This document shows positions 46,849 to 61,384 of a stretch of DNA of 64,000 nt, one piece after another (position 1 is the first letter of the stretch; every line of letters begins with the position of its first letter). The translations under genes were made by a program, and so were the position numbers. The DNA is from Lactarius indigo (taxonomy: Eukaryota > Basidiomycota > Agaricomycetes > Russulales > Russulaceae). Where the stretch lies: assembly GCA_025766275.1 (NCBI GenBank), contig JAFKAC010000005.1, positions 1,178,001-1,242,000 on the forward strand, given 5' to 3'. The notes beneath the pieces were generated by a model. That model was not told the DNA's origin. It saw only the letters and a list, made by a program, of their open reading frames with translations, and did no database searches.

Positions 46849-48615
46849 ATGGTCATGACGGTGGTAGGTCCCTCATCTCCAGATCGCACAGAGTACACCA
46901 ATATCAATGGCGATGTCTTCCATATCATCCGTGTCACCTGGCCCACCAATCTCAAAGAGAGAGAAAAGTCCCGCCGACAAGATCCCTTTATCCCTCCCTC
47001 AGACAGCACTCCCGTTAACAACCTTCCGAATGAGTTGCTTTCGAGCATCTTCACCTTAGGTTTGGAGGCTGAAAAGAGCGGGTATGGATGACAACACAGA
47101 GGAGGAGGAAGAGGAGCACGGGCCACGTCTTCCGTTCCACGTACTAGTGTCTCATGTCTGCCGACGATGGCGTGGGGTTGTTATCGGCATTCCTACTCTG
47201 TGGACCTATCTCGACTTTGCCGAGGGCCCGCCTTTTGATAAGTCCCAGGCATGGCTAGAGCGGTCGAAGGACCAGCCGTTGGACATCGAGCTCGACTGTA
47301 CCGTCGATTCAGGACTCGGAATCAGAATCAGAATCAGAAGTAGACGACGGATCTGAGGATCAAGCGGACTCGTCTTTGGAGCACGACCTCGTTGCCCCGC
47401 AGGATCGCGTCGCGATGCCAGGTGGTCCCCCTCCCCCTCTCGCACCCCTCGGGGGCAAGGGGCACAAGCTAAGTAGCCACGTTTCTCCCGCCGACCTACC
47501 CGTCGTGCGGGACCTTCATCCTCCCCCATTCTGCGCGGTGGCGTACCTTCGAGCTCCTCGTGGACGATTTCCAACTCATGTACAACACCTTGGCCACGCT
47601 GGCCACTATCCCCGAGGCTCCTGAGCTTCGAGCACTGAGGCTATGCCACTACGACGATAATGAAAACTACGATCATTTCAGTCCGGTGCACCTCAAGCAG
47701 CCGTTTTTTGCCCCGTTCGGCGGGCGTGCGCCTGAACTAGGGTTGGTCACGCTGTGGGGCGTGCATGTCGACTGGGAGACATGCGTTTTTCTGCAGGGTC
47801 TGGAGGAGCTCGAACTCGCATATCACGCGAAGGACGTGCGCCCGCCATACGAGGTATTTACCCGCATTCTGCGGGGATCGCCCGATCTACATACCCTCAC
47901 CCTCTCCGCGTCTGGTCCTGCCGGAAACCCCGAGGTGGACTGGCCTGCAAACGTGATCGAGCTCCCGTCTGTGCGGCAGCTCGGCCTCGCGTTCCTCGAA
48001 CCGTCGTACGCGTCTGCGCTCCTAAAACGCATCGTGTTCCCAAACCTGCTGGTCCTCTCATTGGACTTTGATCTAGACGACTACTCCTCTTTCATCATCG
48101 AGCAGCTGGCCAAGCCAGCCCCCAACCAACGCCACTCGTTGTGCCATAACCTCGTCGACCTCAAGCTCTCCGGCATGCAATGTTCCATCACGGCGGTGTG
48201 CAGGTTCTACGCCGCGCTCTCGAACCTTGTCTCGCTCGACATCAACTGCAACCACTTGCGAGCCGAGTTTTTCGCAAACCTGTTCAGGATAAACCTTGTC
48301 GACGAGCCTCATGAGTATACCCTACCAAAACTCACCACACTCACGATATCTGGCATCAGCGGCGAGCGGGTGCGTCATTTGCTGACCCAGCGGCCGAAGA
48401 TCAAGCACGTGCGGATGGACTCGGAAGCCGACATGAGGGAAGAGGACGAGGCTTGGCTTCGTGCGCACACCGAGTCGTTTGATTTTTTTGATAACTCGGA
48501 CGACGAAGATGATGACACTGCTAGCGTGGAGTTCGAAGATCTTCTTGTCGAGACCGACGAAGAGGGTGATGGAGTACCAGGGGAATGGGTCGATGACGAC
48601 GGCTCGATGGAGTGA
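46849..48615 (+). CDS. F-box/LRR-type protein, basidiomycete family, with apparent frame breaks
   Basis: Substrate adaptor of SCF ubiquitin ligases by family. The ATG at 46849 opens MVMTVVGPSSPDRTEYTNIN, and an F-box core follows (LPNELLSSIFTLG, then LPFHVLVSHVCRRWRGVVIG, IPTLWTYLDF). After an acidic, Asp/Ser/Glu-rich insertion and a 55-nt intron (47422-47476), the reading is continuous: HSARWRTFELLVDDFQLMYN to the stop at 48613. This part has leucine-rich-repeat-like periodicity (LEELELAYHAKD, LPSVRQLGLAFLE, LPKLTTLTISGI) and a very acidic C-terminus. The frame must skip one base near 47080 (within gcggg) and one near 47302 (within caggac, beside an aatcag repeat). A pseudogene is possible, but the clean 3' half argues for base-call errors. 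Agaricomycetes carry large families of such F-box genes. Confidence 0.7.
47318..47339 (+). repeat. Hexanucleotide repeat in F-box gene
   Basis: Three to four tandem copies of aatcag/gaatca within the acidic linker of the F-box gene, encoding Ser-Glu dipeptides in the expected frame. Slippage here could change linker length by two residues without changing frame; it does not itself explain the adjacent one-base frame change. Confidence 0.7.
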
Positions 48616-48848
48616 ACTTACACCCTTTCGTTCTAACGCTATGGCCACCAGGATTTCTCTCTCACGTCGATATCATACGTTGTATACAACAAACCACTCA
48701 CTGCGCCGAACAGTAGCGTCCTTACTCACTGATACAGATCTAATATAGCCAATACATCCTCCCGCCTTATCTCTCGGTATAGCGACAGAATTTCCATATC
48801 GTATCGCGAGAAACATCCATCTGCACTTGTGCGGATGTGAGGAAGGTA

Positions 48849-49859
48849 TCAGGGAGATCTGGGTGGAATGGGGACGTCCTTGTAAGGGGGCTCCACCATG
48901 CCGAGGACCATCTCTGGGAGATCATCTTCATCGTAATCAAAGTCGAGGCTCCTCTCTTTCCCTTTCGGATAACCTTTTCCGTCCAGGTGCGGCCGACGGG
49001 GGTCGGGCATCGCAATGAGCACCGTGACCTGCATACGATCGTGGTGAGGCAGCGCGCTCTGTTCGGAGGGGTTTTCACCAGACGACATTGGTGCTGCACC
49101 CGTACTATCGCGAGTAATCGTCATCAGCGAATCCGCCCGCCGAGAAAACGGGTTGCGCAATAGGCGGCGGTAGAGAGGGGGGCGGCGGGGGGGCTGAACA
49201 AAGGGAGAGAGAGGGCGCAGAGGAGCCGACGCCTCCTCGCGGTCTTCCTTCACCTTCGTTTCGCTTGCTTGAGGCACGGCAGATACGGGCTACAAAGGGG
49301 AGAAGGCGGCGCCGCACAATCATCGTCGGTATCCCAAAATGACAGATTGTGTGAGTGCAGCACGAGTAGGAAAAGTCAGCGTAACGTATCGAGAGAGGGA
49401 GACGAATAAAAGTGCGTACTACGATGGAATCCCATCTGTCGTCGTCTGCGGGGAAGACGCGTGTTTCCCACAGTTTAGGTTTCTCGCCTAGAGGGCGGCG
49501 ACGGCTCACACGCCCTGTTTGATTGGGGACGATGACGCCGGCGAGTATGGCTTCTTCGATACGTTGTCGGAAGCGACGTCGCAGGATGAAGGAACGGAGG
49601 ATGATCGCGGACGAGACAAATAATAACAAGAATAGCGTCGCGAGGAAGGTGAACCTGGCCCGTACAAAAAAAAATCGAGTTGAGCAAGCGAGCGAGCGAA
49701 AAACACACAGATATCTGCGTGGGAAGTAAACAGTACGTACAAGTACAACGACGAGGAAGGCCCGCCACCATTATTGTTCTGTGGTGGAGGGGACCCAGGC
49801 TGAGGACCTGTTGGTGAGGTCGACGGGGATGCCGACTCGGTGGTTGTCGTGGAAGACAT
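48849..49859 (-). CDS. Single-pass membrane protein with proline-rich tail, unknown
   Basis: Starts MSSTTTTESASPSTSPTGPQ, a Ser/Thr/Pro-rich leader (about 40 residues) containing an Asn/Gly run (NNNGGG). An intron (donor GTACGT) joins it to a hydrophobic span FLATLFLLLFVSSAIILRSF, immediately followed by a strongly basic stop-transfer sequence ILRRRFRQRIEEAILAGVIV. The remainder is cytosolic: a basic and proline-rich stretch (PPRRPPLYRRLLRNPFSRRA), then a region ending DEDDLPEMVLGMVEPPYKDV and PIPPRSP. The positive-inside rule places the N-terminus outside. No enzymatic domain is visible. The final proline-rich motif could bind SH3 domains. It ends 233 bp from the F-box stop codon, convergently. 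Confidence 0.7.
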
Positions 49860-50314
49860 TGAGGGGGTGGGGAGGGGAGACCGGCGATGGATCCCAGGAC
49901 AGGTGGGCGTTAGAGTAAGCACTAAGCTGTTTATAGTCGACTCTAAGCAAGGCACAAGATCCGGGGATGTGTGAGCGCCGTGTCCGTGTAGTTATTTCTC
50001 CTTAAAAAAAAGTACAATTCCTTGTATGTATGTGTGATGGTGTACCGTATGTACCGTATGTAAGTAATCTAGTCCAACTTTTTTTCTGACCTTTGGTTTT
50101 TCGTCCTCCCTAGTATACAGGTTCATAGTTCAGCCACTGTCGTACTAGTCGCTTGTTGTCCGATGGCTTACGAATGAAGCCCAAAGCACATAAAGGCGAA
50201 ACATCACGCCAGAGTCATCAAACAGGGGAAAGGGGTATAATGAATGCTTTGCTCCAAATTACGACTGGTGTGGGAATGAAGGGGTAACGCGGGGGTGTTG
50301 CTGGGGAATCAAAA
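49860..50314. promoter_or_regulatory. Spacer upstream of the single-pass membrane protein gene
   Basis: About 455 bp between the ATG of the membrane-protein gene and the TCP11 stop codon, both on the minus strand. It holds an imperfect gtaccgtat duplication near 50042-50061 and T-rich runs. It must carry the promoter of the former and the 3' end of the latter; no clear element stands out. Confidence 0.35.
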
Positions 50315-52857
50315 TCACCATTCCGTTGAAAAATCGTCCTGCTCGTACATAGTCTGATACACGTTCAAATGCAACACCGCCAGTTTCGACAGTCGCTCGC
50401 CGAGTTGACGGATCTCCGGTGCCAAAGGCTCCATCCCAGTCGCAAGTTTTCGTGCCGCCTGCGGCACAGAGCCGCAAGATGGGGGTGAGGAAAGTGGGTT
50501 GATGCTGCCCCGAACCAGCACCGTCTGCACGACTATCTCGAGGACAGCGTCGCGCAAGCGGTCGCGCATGAGCATGCTCAGTGGCGACTCCAGTTTGAAG
50601 TGATTATCCGACCAGCTCTCAGCCACCTTGAGAAGATGGGGCTCCGGTGCTCGGAGGCAGGGGTTAGAGGAAGCGGCCGCACTCGAAGATAGACGGCGAG
50701 CCTCCGATGCTCGGGATGCAATTTGCAAGACCACGGATTGCATCCCTGACTTCCACTTTTCGAATTCCCGCGTTTCGGCATGCAAAGATTGCGGATCGGA
50801 CGAAGGACGGACGCGTAAGAAGCAACGCCCGACATTGCGGGGGGCGAGCTCCAAGATCTCCTTCTTTATCACTTGCATATCCACGTCCTCGGGATTGATT
50901 TCCTTCCTCGGGGTTGCCGGATCTTGATATGACGAGACGAGCAACTGTCGATAGAGCATAAGGAGGAGATAGACGGAAGTCACATCAGCAGCGTCCTTTG
51001 TCAACTGGATTAGGCGTGAGTGGTCAAGAAAAAGGGTTTCTGGGTAGTCCGGGAGCTGGGTAATGATGTTGGGGGTGAGTTGGTGAGAAGGAGACGTGGT
51101 GGTGACGATGGGTGATGTTAAGGGTACGGGTGACGGTGGGTTAAAGATCAGGTCGACCAAGCCTTCGATGACGGAAAGAATGACCCGCGATCGCTTTCCG
51201 AGCGTCTTAAAAAGGAGTGGCCGATCTGGAAGGGCAAGTTTGTACTCAGAATCGGCTAATCTCCGATGAGCGGAAACGAGCCATCGCTCTGTAATTCTGA
51301 GAGGCGGCTCGCCGCAATTTGGACGTTCCTTAAAAGTCCGCAACTCGAAGCCTGGTGACGTGTGGATGATGAGCGGCCGATAGGTCTGCATTTGATGGTT
51401 GGCGATATCCTGAACAACACGTGAGAAACATGAGGCAATGAACGAGTCAAACACGCTCGCACCAGTTTCATGAGCTCGAGCAGCTCGAAGCATTCCCGGA
51501 TAGCACGAACAGCATCGGCCTTACTACCTTCGCCACCTGGCGCGCAAGTTTTCGCGAGCTGCACCATTGCATCAACGGCCTGATCGCGCATCGGTGCACA
51601 ATGGGATTTCAAAATTTGGCCGATCACCTCAAACGCACCCGATGGATCAAAGAGCCCGTGTCTCATCTCTTGTTCGATCAAATCGACATCCAATACGGCA
51701 CGTAGGGATTGCGCTTGCTCCTGTTGCTGCTTCCGGCGTTGTTGGACACTGATCCTTCCGCTTTGAGGAGAAGTAGAGACAAGCGCGGTCTGAGGAGTGA
51801 TGATGGAAAGGAGAACCAATAAGAGTTCTTGAAGCAACGGCCTAATGCGACTGGGCATCCGGAGAGTCAATCGCCGGCGAAGTGGCAGACACGCAATGAT
51901 AGGGTCGACCGGCGGTGTAGGTAAACGCCTGCAAACACAAACGCAGCCGCCCGGCTTGCCATGTGTGTCAAAGGTGACGCATGTACAGCCGGTTTCGAGT
52001 TCTGTCAATACGGCTTTCCAATAGGTGTCAGCTTGTTCTCGCTTCCGCCGACTGGCAGCGGCACGGAATTGAAGGCCCGAATCAAAGAGAAAATCATGAC
52101 CTAATAAGCGCTAAAAGATCAGAGGTCTTTTGAAACGCAGAAAGGTAATATGACGCACGAAGCTGAGGGTTACGCAATATGGCTTCAAGGTCCAACTCCT
52201 TCAGGGTATCTTTATTAATTGGGGGATTACGAACGGGGATGTGAGGTGAACAGGGATCGATGGGGATAACGATACGAGAAGGAGACGGGGAAGAGCCCGT
52301 AGGGGACGAGGGCGAGACCGGACAAAGCTCAGCCAAACTCGGCGCTGCATCTTTGTTGCTGAGTTCGGGTGGCCAAGAAGCTGCGAGTCTAGTTTCGCCG
52401 GAAGGGTAGGTGATCCAGCGCCAGTCACCCTTGAGAGATTCGAGCGCGGAGATGATATCCTGAACGCGTTTGGGTTCAAGCTTTTTGCGGGACTTTGGAG
52501 ATGGGGGTGAGCAGGCCTCCTCTATGCGAGGACGCTTTGTCCTGGAGGGGCTGTCTGGTTTGAGTGGGGATGTTGGAGAGGCCGAAGATGAAGAAGATGC
52601 GGAGGGTGATGAAGATGAAGGAGATAATGGGGAATTGTTGGCGGAGGGGCCATCTTCGGGTGGCCAGTGTAAGGAAGTGGTATTAGTCTGGACCGAGAGA
52701 GGCGCCGGTAATTTTGAAGGATTGGGAGCAAGTTCGTGGATGGAGGGGGAGGTTGAGAGCAGACGATATCGGAGGAGTCACAAGAGTCTTCGGAATCTGC
52801 TTTACGTTTGCGGGGGAGGGAATGAAGGGGAATCGACTCGTGAGCGATGTCGTCCAT
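50315..52857 (-). CDS. TCP11/Sok1 family protein
   Basis: The C-terminal two-thirds match the T-complex-11/Sok1 family, whose yeast member Sok1 suppresses loss of protein kinase A. Start MDDIAHESIPLHSLPRKRKA, then a Ser/Pro-rich leader (PRIEEACSPPSPKSRKKLEP) and a short helix pair VQDIISALESLKGDWRWITY. The TCP11 domain includes RNPQLRASYYLSAFQKTSDL, TLRMPSRIRPLLQELLLVLL, LDVDLIEQEMRHGLFDPSGA, ECFELLELMKL and FDSFIASCFSRVVQDIANHQ. The helical C-terminus contains DAADVTSVYLLLMLYRQLLV. It ends MYEQDDFSTEW. The joint between the first exon and the Ser/Pro leader is unclear: either a 77-nt intron with the weak donor GTCTGC (52775-52699) or a small indel near 52740. Confidence 0.85.
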
Positions 52858-54367
52858 GAAGGAGGGATGGGGAACGGACAGGAGGGACGGGGCAGGGGAG
52901 GCCAAGTTGCGGTATATAACGCGAGGTGAAACACATGGCCCTAATTCCTGATTTAATTTTTTATTAAAACGTAAATCCCGTCTCGACAACCCCCTTATCG
53001 ACACTTGCCCTCTTGCCCTCCCCCGGCACCCGAAACATGAGGCAGACCAGAACCGAAGCGCGAGGCCGCAATCACCCTTTTCGGACTTGCTACACGAGGC
53101 GTGCCCCCCCTCCCCTGTCCATGCCTCCTCTCCCTTTTGCCTCCTGATTATCAGACACACTCGCTTCCCACCGTAGATCCTTGTTCCATCCACCGCAATG
53201 TGTCATTCATCTTTCGCCTCGTGTCCTCTTTTCTCCTGCCTCTTTTGTTTTTCCTTGCCAACCCACCGGTCCTATCTTGTCTTTGTACGAGCCACTGGCA
53301 CCATTCCAATTTCACACCAAAGAACATTAACTCGCCTGCCAGGCTTCATGCTGGCGATGTGATCAAGGTTAGGTGCCACCGCCGCCACTCGGCAGAATTC
53401 TTTCCGCCTCCCTCGTACCAGCACCAGTCCAGCACCCATGAACTGCTGATCATTCCAGTAAAGAAGATCGCGCCTCCTTTCGCCGGGTTTCCACACCGCC
53501 AATTTACTCTTCCGGTGAGGTTGCTTAGTGCGTATCTAGATCTAGATCCGTTCGGCGCTACTGTATTGAGTCTGACCACTCGCTTACACTTATACAAAAG
53601 GGGATCCCTAATATTGTTCGGCCGGAAGTCGTGGGACGCCCCCCCCCTACTCTGTACACAAATCGGCAATTTGTAGCGTGTTCCGAACTTTCGTGTGTGT
53701 GTCTGTGTATGTGTCTGTGTGTGAGTGAGAGATGGCCCAGGACGTACTGTATCTGCCACCTGTCATGTCTCCATGCCCCATTCCCAATGGATAACGTCCG
53801 TCGCCTCCGTCTAGGCCATATCATGTCCGTCTAGCCCTGTCTTCTCTCCGCATTCATTCTGACTTCGGAAACTCTTGCCTCGTTTTCTTGAACCTTCTTC
53901 GCTTCTTCATGGGCGCCTCTCTCTTATCTCAGCATAGTGGGAATTTTTCTACCTCGAAATATTCATCTCGATGAGTCTCGTTTCAAGTGTGTCCGACAGG
54001 TGCCACTCTGGTTAGGTTGGGTTGGCATCCCCTTACATGCGCCATCTCAAGAGTCTCACCTTACCCATGTGTGATGATGTCACTACAACACTCAATACGC
54101 GTCCGCTCCGGAGTTTTGCTGTTGGAGTGATCGACTCCCTCGCATTCTCACCACTATTGATGTTTCGTGTCCAAGACGTTGTGTTCCCTTCAGTCAACTT
54201 TGCGAGCAACTTCGCAACACATGCATGGGCAAGGCATCCTCGTGGCTTCAAAACGACTCCGGCCCGGGTGACCCAGCGGGCCTTGCTTTGACATGTAAAA
54301 TATTACAGAATTGTTCATAACTGCGCCCGAATAACATCACGGACAACAACATGCATACATCGCACCG
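52858..54367. other. Intergenic, low-complexity, no confident gene
   Basis: About 1.5 kb upstream of the TCP11 gene. It is pyrimidine-rich on the plus strand (53100-53290). It contains an imperfect (GT)n tract at 53693-53728 with interspersed gtgtctgtgtatg units. The plus-strand open frame from 53101 opens at GTG and has the composition of random CT-rich DNA. A T/C-rich stretch near 53800-53960 is similar. Confidence 0.45.
53693..53728. repeat. Imperfect GT microsatellite
   Basis: Tandem GT dinucleotides broken by C and A (gtgtgtgtctgtgtatgtgt and following). Located in the intergenic region between the TCP11 and V-ATPase genes. Confidence 0.8.
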
Positions 54368-56412
<2,045 letters not shown>

Positions 56413-56571
56413 CGTTCATCAATTTCCGTGTCGAGATCGTAAGGAAGAAAGGAATAGTTTAGCTACAGATGAGAATGGCCACCGCCAGTGCAAGCCTCTC
56501 GTCCAAGCCAATCTGGTAATCTCCTACATATATTTTTCTCACGGGTCATGTGGCTAAACTTCCACAACCAA

Positions 56572-59500
56572 TCACTGGCACTCGTCGCCATCTTTTACAA
56601 CTTTCCCTAGCATATCCACAAGGGTAGTCGCTCTCTCTTGAATTTCCAGTTGGTTTGAGAACCTGTTGGGGGTCAGATCACCCCAGTGCAGAAACGATGG
56701 TTGACAAACCACTCCGTTTCCAGTAATAGCTCCTCCACTTCGTCCGTATCTCCGCCTATATCCCTGCTCTGAAGGAAGAGATAGAGGTATTTCGCAGCTT
56801 CTGCTCGTATCTATGAAGGTTGAGCACGAAATATAGAAGTGCAGTGATGAAAATCAAACCGTGGGATATTCATGGGTAAAAAAGTCAAGTAGACGAGGAA
56901 CGCAGGATTCAGAAACTTGGGGGATAACCAAGAGATTGACCAAGCTAGAAAGTTGTCATAAGGACAACGACGCGTGTATTGCGGATTTAACGCACGTTTT
57001 CATGCATTCTTGGATCCTATGAACGCTTTTGAGTTTCGGGACTCCCCTTGACGCAATTGAGTATAGTGCCTGTACACTGCGCGACCTTCAAGCCTTGACA
57101 TACAGAACAGGTACATTGCACCGCACCTATTGGTCCCGTCTTCGCTCTCGAAGAGTCTTCCTAATGCGTCCGTTTCGAGCAGAACGTTGAACACTTGTAG
57201 GACCGGGATTACTTTATTGTTCTTGCTCAAGTTAGACTTGGCCTCGGTAATCAGATCTGTAACGAAAGCATGTAAACTGTAGCCCCTGTCGCCATTATTA
57301 GCCTCGACCGGAAGTCGCTTTGCGTATGTCACGATGCTGTTGCGAACATGACGTTGCTGACCAAGAATACCAACGCTGTCAGTGGGAACGCCGCTCTCAG
57401 CACCGGCGAATGCATGACTCATTCACCGTACTGTCTGTCTTGCTTCCTACGCTGACCAACAGCCCGGCGAGAACAGCACGCCGATATTCGGGAATTTCTA
57501 GAAAGTTCATGGCTCTTGGGAATATCCAGGCGCTATCCTGCCAACCGTGGGAACCTCCCGCCGCATCGTCGTCAGGTATATCCCTTTAGGAAAAATCGGA
57601 AAAAAGGTAAAGATAATACCGGAGAAGAACTGTTCAGTCGTACCTCAGAAGCAGCTCCTCGAATAACTGTTCTCCGTGAAATTTCCACGAGTTAGAATCG
57701 TCCACGAACGGCGGCGGACACTTCAAGAGTCGTATAATACTCTCCCCTGCTTGTTGCCTCACGCTGTCTAAGCGCTCAACCCCTTGTTTGAGAATTCCCG
57801 CGATCGCTTCCTGATACAGGTCCGCCGGGATGTACTCGAAGAATGCGGTGTCCGATTTCACAAGAGTCAATAGCACCAAAGAGACTGAGGCCAAGCCCCG
57901 AATTGAAGCGATACGAATCCTCGAGCCAATGTCGCCACGTTCGTCGGTAGTGTAGTCTTCCAAACCGAGGATCAGAGCTTTGTACATTCGGATGACCTGG
58001 TCTGGGGACAGCGCTTCCAAATAAGGTTAGAGACATGCAGATTTGTGGCACAGATGTGGACACGGCATACGGCGGGGAGGATGAGGCACAAGAGAAGTCA
58101 AGATAATTTGAATTGACAACATGCAGTTCCTGCGAGCTTCTACATCGACCATGCGCAACTCCGACTGAAGGGTATCGTCGATATTAATTTTGTACACACC
58201 TGCAGTCGTCTTACCGAGGGTACTACAGACGCAACGAGGCAATCAATTGCTTCTAAAAGTGAATGCCGATGACTCTTGTAATCCATCAGACCCAGAAGGC
58301 GTGCAAGACTTTGCTGCAATGTAGGCGAACTCGACCTGAATTCCCTTATAAATGTGTTCTTATGGTGATCAATCTTCAGTAGGGATCTATGAAAAACGAC
58401 ATATCTTTGAATGATAGACGAACAATCCACAAGCTTGCTGACTGCCGCTAACGCAGCCGCGGCAGCTTCCTGAATAGTTGGTTTTCGATGCTTTAAGCCT
58501 AGGTCGATGACCTGTCCGCCAATGTGACACCGAAGATTGTCCTTCCAGCAATATTTCCTTGAGAGATACGCTATTAGCAATCAGTTGGCAAGCGGCAGCG
58601 GTGACGAGCTCGTTCCGAGGCGATCGAATCATGTCGACAGGCACATCAGCCAAGAATGTGAACGCCTAAAAAAACATATGGTTCGGTCAGAAGGCGACAA
58701 GGCAACCGCGCACCTCTTGCCGAAATTCTTCTAGCTTAGCTGAACTAGAAAACGCCTCCGACAATTGAATGAGGGCCAAGAGACCACCATGGACATCGCT
58801 AGGATCGGACATTCCTAGCAACGAGCGCTATCGTGGGAAGTTAAGGTCATCGCAATCAATTTGCAGATGAAAAGACGAACCGCACGGTTGGCGCATTGAG
58901 GCCCCAGTTGGGATAGATCTAGCTCACACAATTTACGAAGAGACTGGGCTCCTAGCTGTCTCATAGCTGGGTCCCAGTGCCGGAGTGTGATAGCTAGAAG
59001 ATGTTCGATCAAGAAGGGCCGATACTCTTCATGACTTTTGATTTAAACTAAGCCTCTTGGTCATCGTCACTGTAATACAACTTACTTCGCAACCTGGGGA
59101 GCTGCAATCAAGAAAGCATTTCTTCGGATTCCCACAGCGAAAAAGTCAATCTTTCCTAAAACATCGATTCCATGAGGAAAGACGCCCTGAAGAGCGCTAA
59201 GAATAAATCGAGATTCTCGGCAAGATATATCTGTTTCACAGACCGTGCGCCCAACGTATTCCTGGAACGCTGCGCTGGCAGCGCGGCGGATACTTATCTC
59301 TCTGTCGTACACGGAGACGGATACCAAATTCTGAGCGAGTCTTTCTGCTAATGGTGCAATGGTCGTGGCACCATAAGCTCTTGGTAAGGACCATAGCGCA
59401 TATGTAGCGGCGTCGCGCACGTTGGAACCGATAGAATGTGCCCCCTTCCGTATATCGAAATATAGGGCCTACAAGGAAAGTCAGAAGAGACTCCAGATGC

Positions 59501-61163
59501 GGTGACACACTTGCTTTGATCATCCAGGCGATAGCATCTGCGAGCCGATCATTGGCAATCAGTCCCCTCCTGAGAAATTCGGCACAAGAGAGGCAGGCGC
59601 CGTGCCATGTGCTCTCCGCTATCGCCGGCATGTCATAAAGGTTTGCTATCGCGATGGAGTGAACGGAGAACAGTCCGATCACGGTATCGACAACTTGTTG
59701 GGTGAACTCCGCAGGAAGACGCTCTGAGATCCGTGCAACGCCCTTTGCAGCGGACCATCGCACGACAGTATCCTGAGGAATATGAGTAACCTATTATATT
59801 GTAACTTCTGAAAGCTCACTCTGTCCTGCAAGGCTTGAAACAGCTCTTCAAGCACTGTTTCTATTTCTTCTGGTACATCTGCATCCTCATCACCATCGCC
59901 CGTGGAATGCTCTGGCTCATCTCTGGCGGATAAAACGCGACCTTCCCAGCTATATTAATACGAAAATACTACACCTTTCAAATCAGACACACTCACCCTT
60001 CTGTAGGGACACACGCGGTTTAACGGGCAGCAGGCGAAGCGCGGTCCGTGACAAAAGCTTGATCCGTAGCTTGCGGATGGAGGCATTGGTGCAAAGCGTA
60101 GAGTCAGGTTGCAATGATCGAGCAGCTTCGAGTAACTCGGGAATAAACTGCGAAAAGATATCTGAGGAACTATTCTTGACAACCTCACAGAGTGTCTGAT
60201 AGACACCGAGACACTAGTGGAGGAATAGAATGGGTAGCACCTGGAATTCAGGAATGAATGTACCTTGAATATGTCATTTTGCTTTCTAGCACAGGTTTTG
60301 GCCCAATGGAAAATTTCGGGGAGGCGCGGCAGCATATCTTTCCTGGTATGTTCTCAGAATCATCATACAGAGTATTTCGTATGTTGTTATACCTAACATA
60401 AAGGCGTGAGAGGAGAATAGCTGCACTTTCTCGAACTATGCCTGAAGTTGGTCAGGCCCTGCTTGGCGACAGCCTCGATGGCAATAGGCCGTTTGACCTT
60501 CCTTGCCGACTTCATCGAACTGAGCAAGATCGAAGGGTATCATACAGATCAGGGAAATCCAGAGTAGAACCACATATTGTATCGGCCATAAAGAAGAGGA
60601 ACTTTGGGCTCGATCAAGAACCTGAGCGAATTTTAGGGCTACTGCAAGATCTGTGATCTCGTGAGGAAAGAATCTGACTGCCGCCTGTCAAGTCTGCTGG
60701 GTGTTGCTCCGAAAAGCACGTATGGACTGACTAATGGTCTTATAGCCTCTGAACTTGAGGTAGTTGTACAGCAGGTATGACACACGAGACAGTGGAGCCG
60801 ACATCAGTTCTGGCGCAAAGGTTGCGACGTCTTCCAAGGCGACATCACCATCTGCGAGACTTTGGGCATAGGACTTGAATTTCTTGATCACCGGTGCCAC
60901 CAACTCTTCTATGAACGGGTCTAGTAAATATGACTGTTCCTGATATTCTGCGAACTGAGCTTGGACCGTGAGCTGAAGAAAAGACGAGCGGCCACAATTC
61001 GTACGATATTGAATATATTCCACATAAGCCTGGTCTGCCTCCTTGCCTCCTCTTCGGAAGCCTGTGATCTCTCATCCAGAGAAAGGGCTTCGTTCTGCAG
61101 TGCTATGAACTCGTCGTGCTTCTCGAATCTTGTCAGAATACGGGGTTCGCCTTCCGCTTCCAT
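56572..61163 (-). CDS. Tubulin-folding cofactor D (Cin1/Alp1 homologue)
   Basis: HEAT-repeat chaperone that captures beta-tubulin and, with cofactors E and C, forms the alpha/beta heterodimer in the cytoplasm. Starts MEAEGEPRILTRFEKHDEFI, then an N-terminal helical region (AEYQEQSYLLDPFIEELVAP, LMSAPLSRVSYLLYNYLKFR) typical of the family. Diagnostic mid-region segments are DTVVRWSAAKGVARISERLP, WHGACLSCAEFLRRGLIAND and RDAATYALWSLPRAYGA, plus the adjacent ISIRRAASAAFQEYVGR. C-terminal repeats include YKALILGLEDYTTDERGDIG, SRIRIASIRGLASVSLVLLT, then FHGEQLFEELLLRYD. The last exons read LLETEW and FSNQLEIQERATTLVDMLGK, ending KDGDECQ. Size (over 1,000 residues) fits. More than twenty short introns; some boundaries between 59800 and 60700 are uncertain. 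Head to head with the Bud22 gene at about 220 bp. Confidence 0.88.
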
Positions 61164-61384
61164 CCTTTTCGTTCAATGTTGCAAGTCGAGACAGTCGGGT
61201 CGATGAGTGCGGCTCGCGGCCGGGCCGGGTCTCCTGTCAATGTCCGACGGCCATTGTGGTCGTGAGGTCACGCAGTTCTCCATGCACTCTCGCGGCATAA
61301 AGAGAAGGCGCCCTTCAATATCAAGTGTACGTGTTCTGAATATATGCCATGTCTACATTCGACGTAGCCTTTTCTCTCAGGATA
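61164..61384. promoter_or_regulatory. Divergent promoter between cofactor D and BUD22
   Basis: About 220 bp between opposed ATGs, with a GC-rich core (gcggctcgcggccgggccgg near 61209-61228). No TATA box is seen. Bidirectional use is inferred. Confidence 0.45.

Noticed and set aside
46863..46881. A 19-nt GT-AG 'intron' that would join an earlier ATG (46812) of the F-box gene to the main frame
   Set aside because: The ATG at 46849 is already in the right frame, so no ultrashort intron is needed; 19 nt is far below the usual fungal minimum.
53101..53676. 190-codon open plus-strand frame
   Set aside because: Opens at GTG, has CT-rich low-complexity composition and no domain or splice logic; most likely upstream region of the TCP11 gene.
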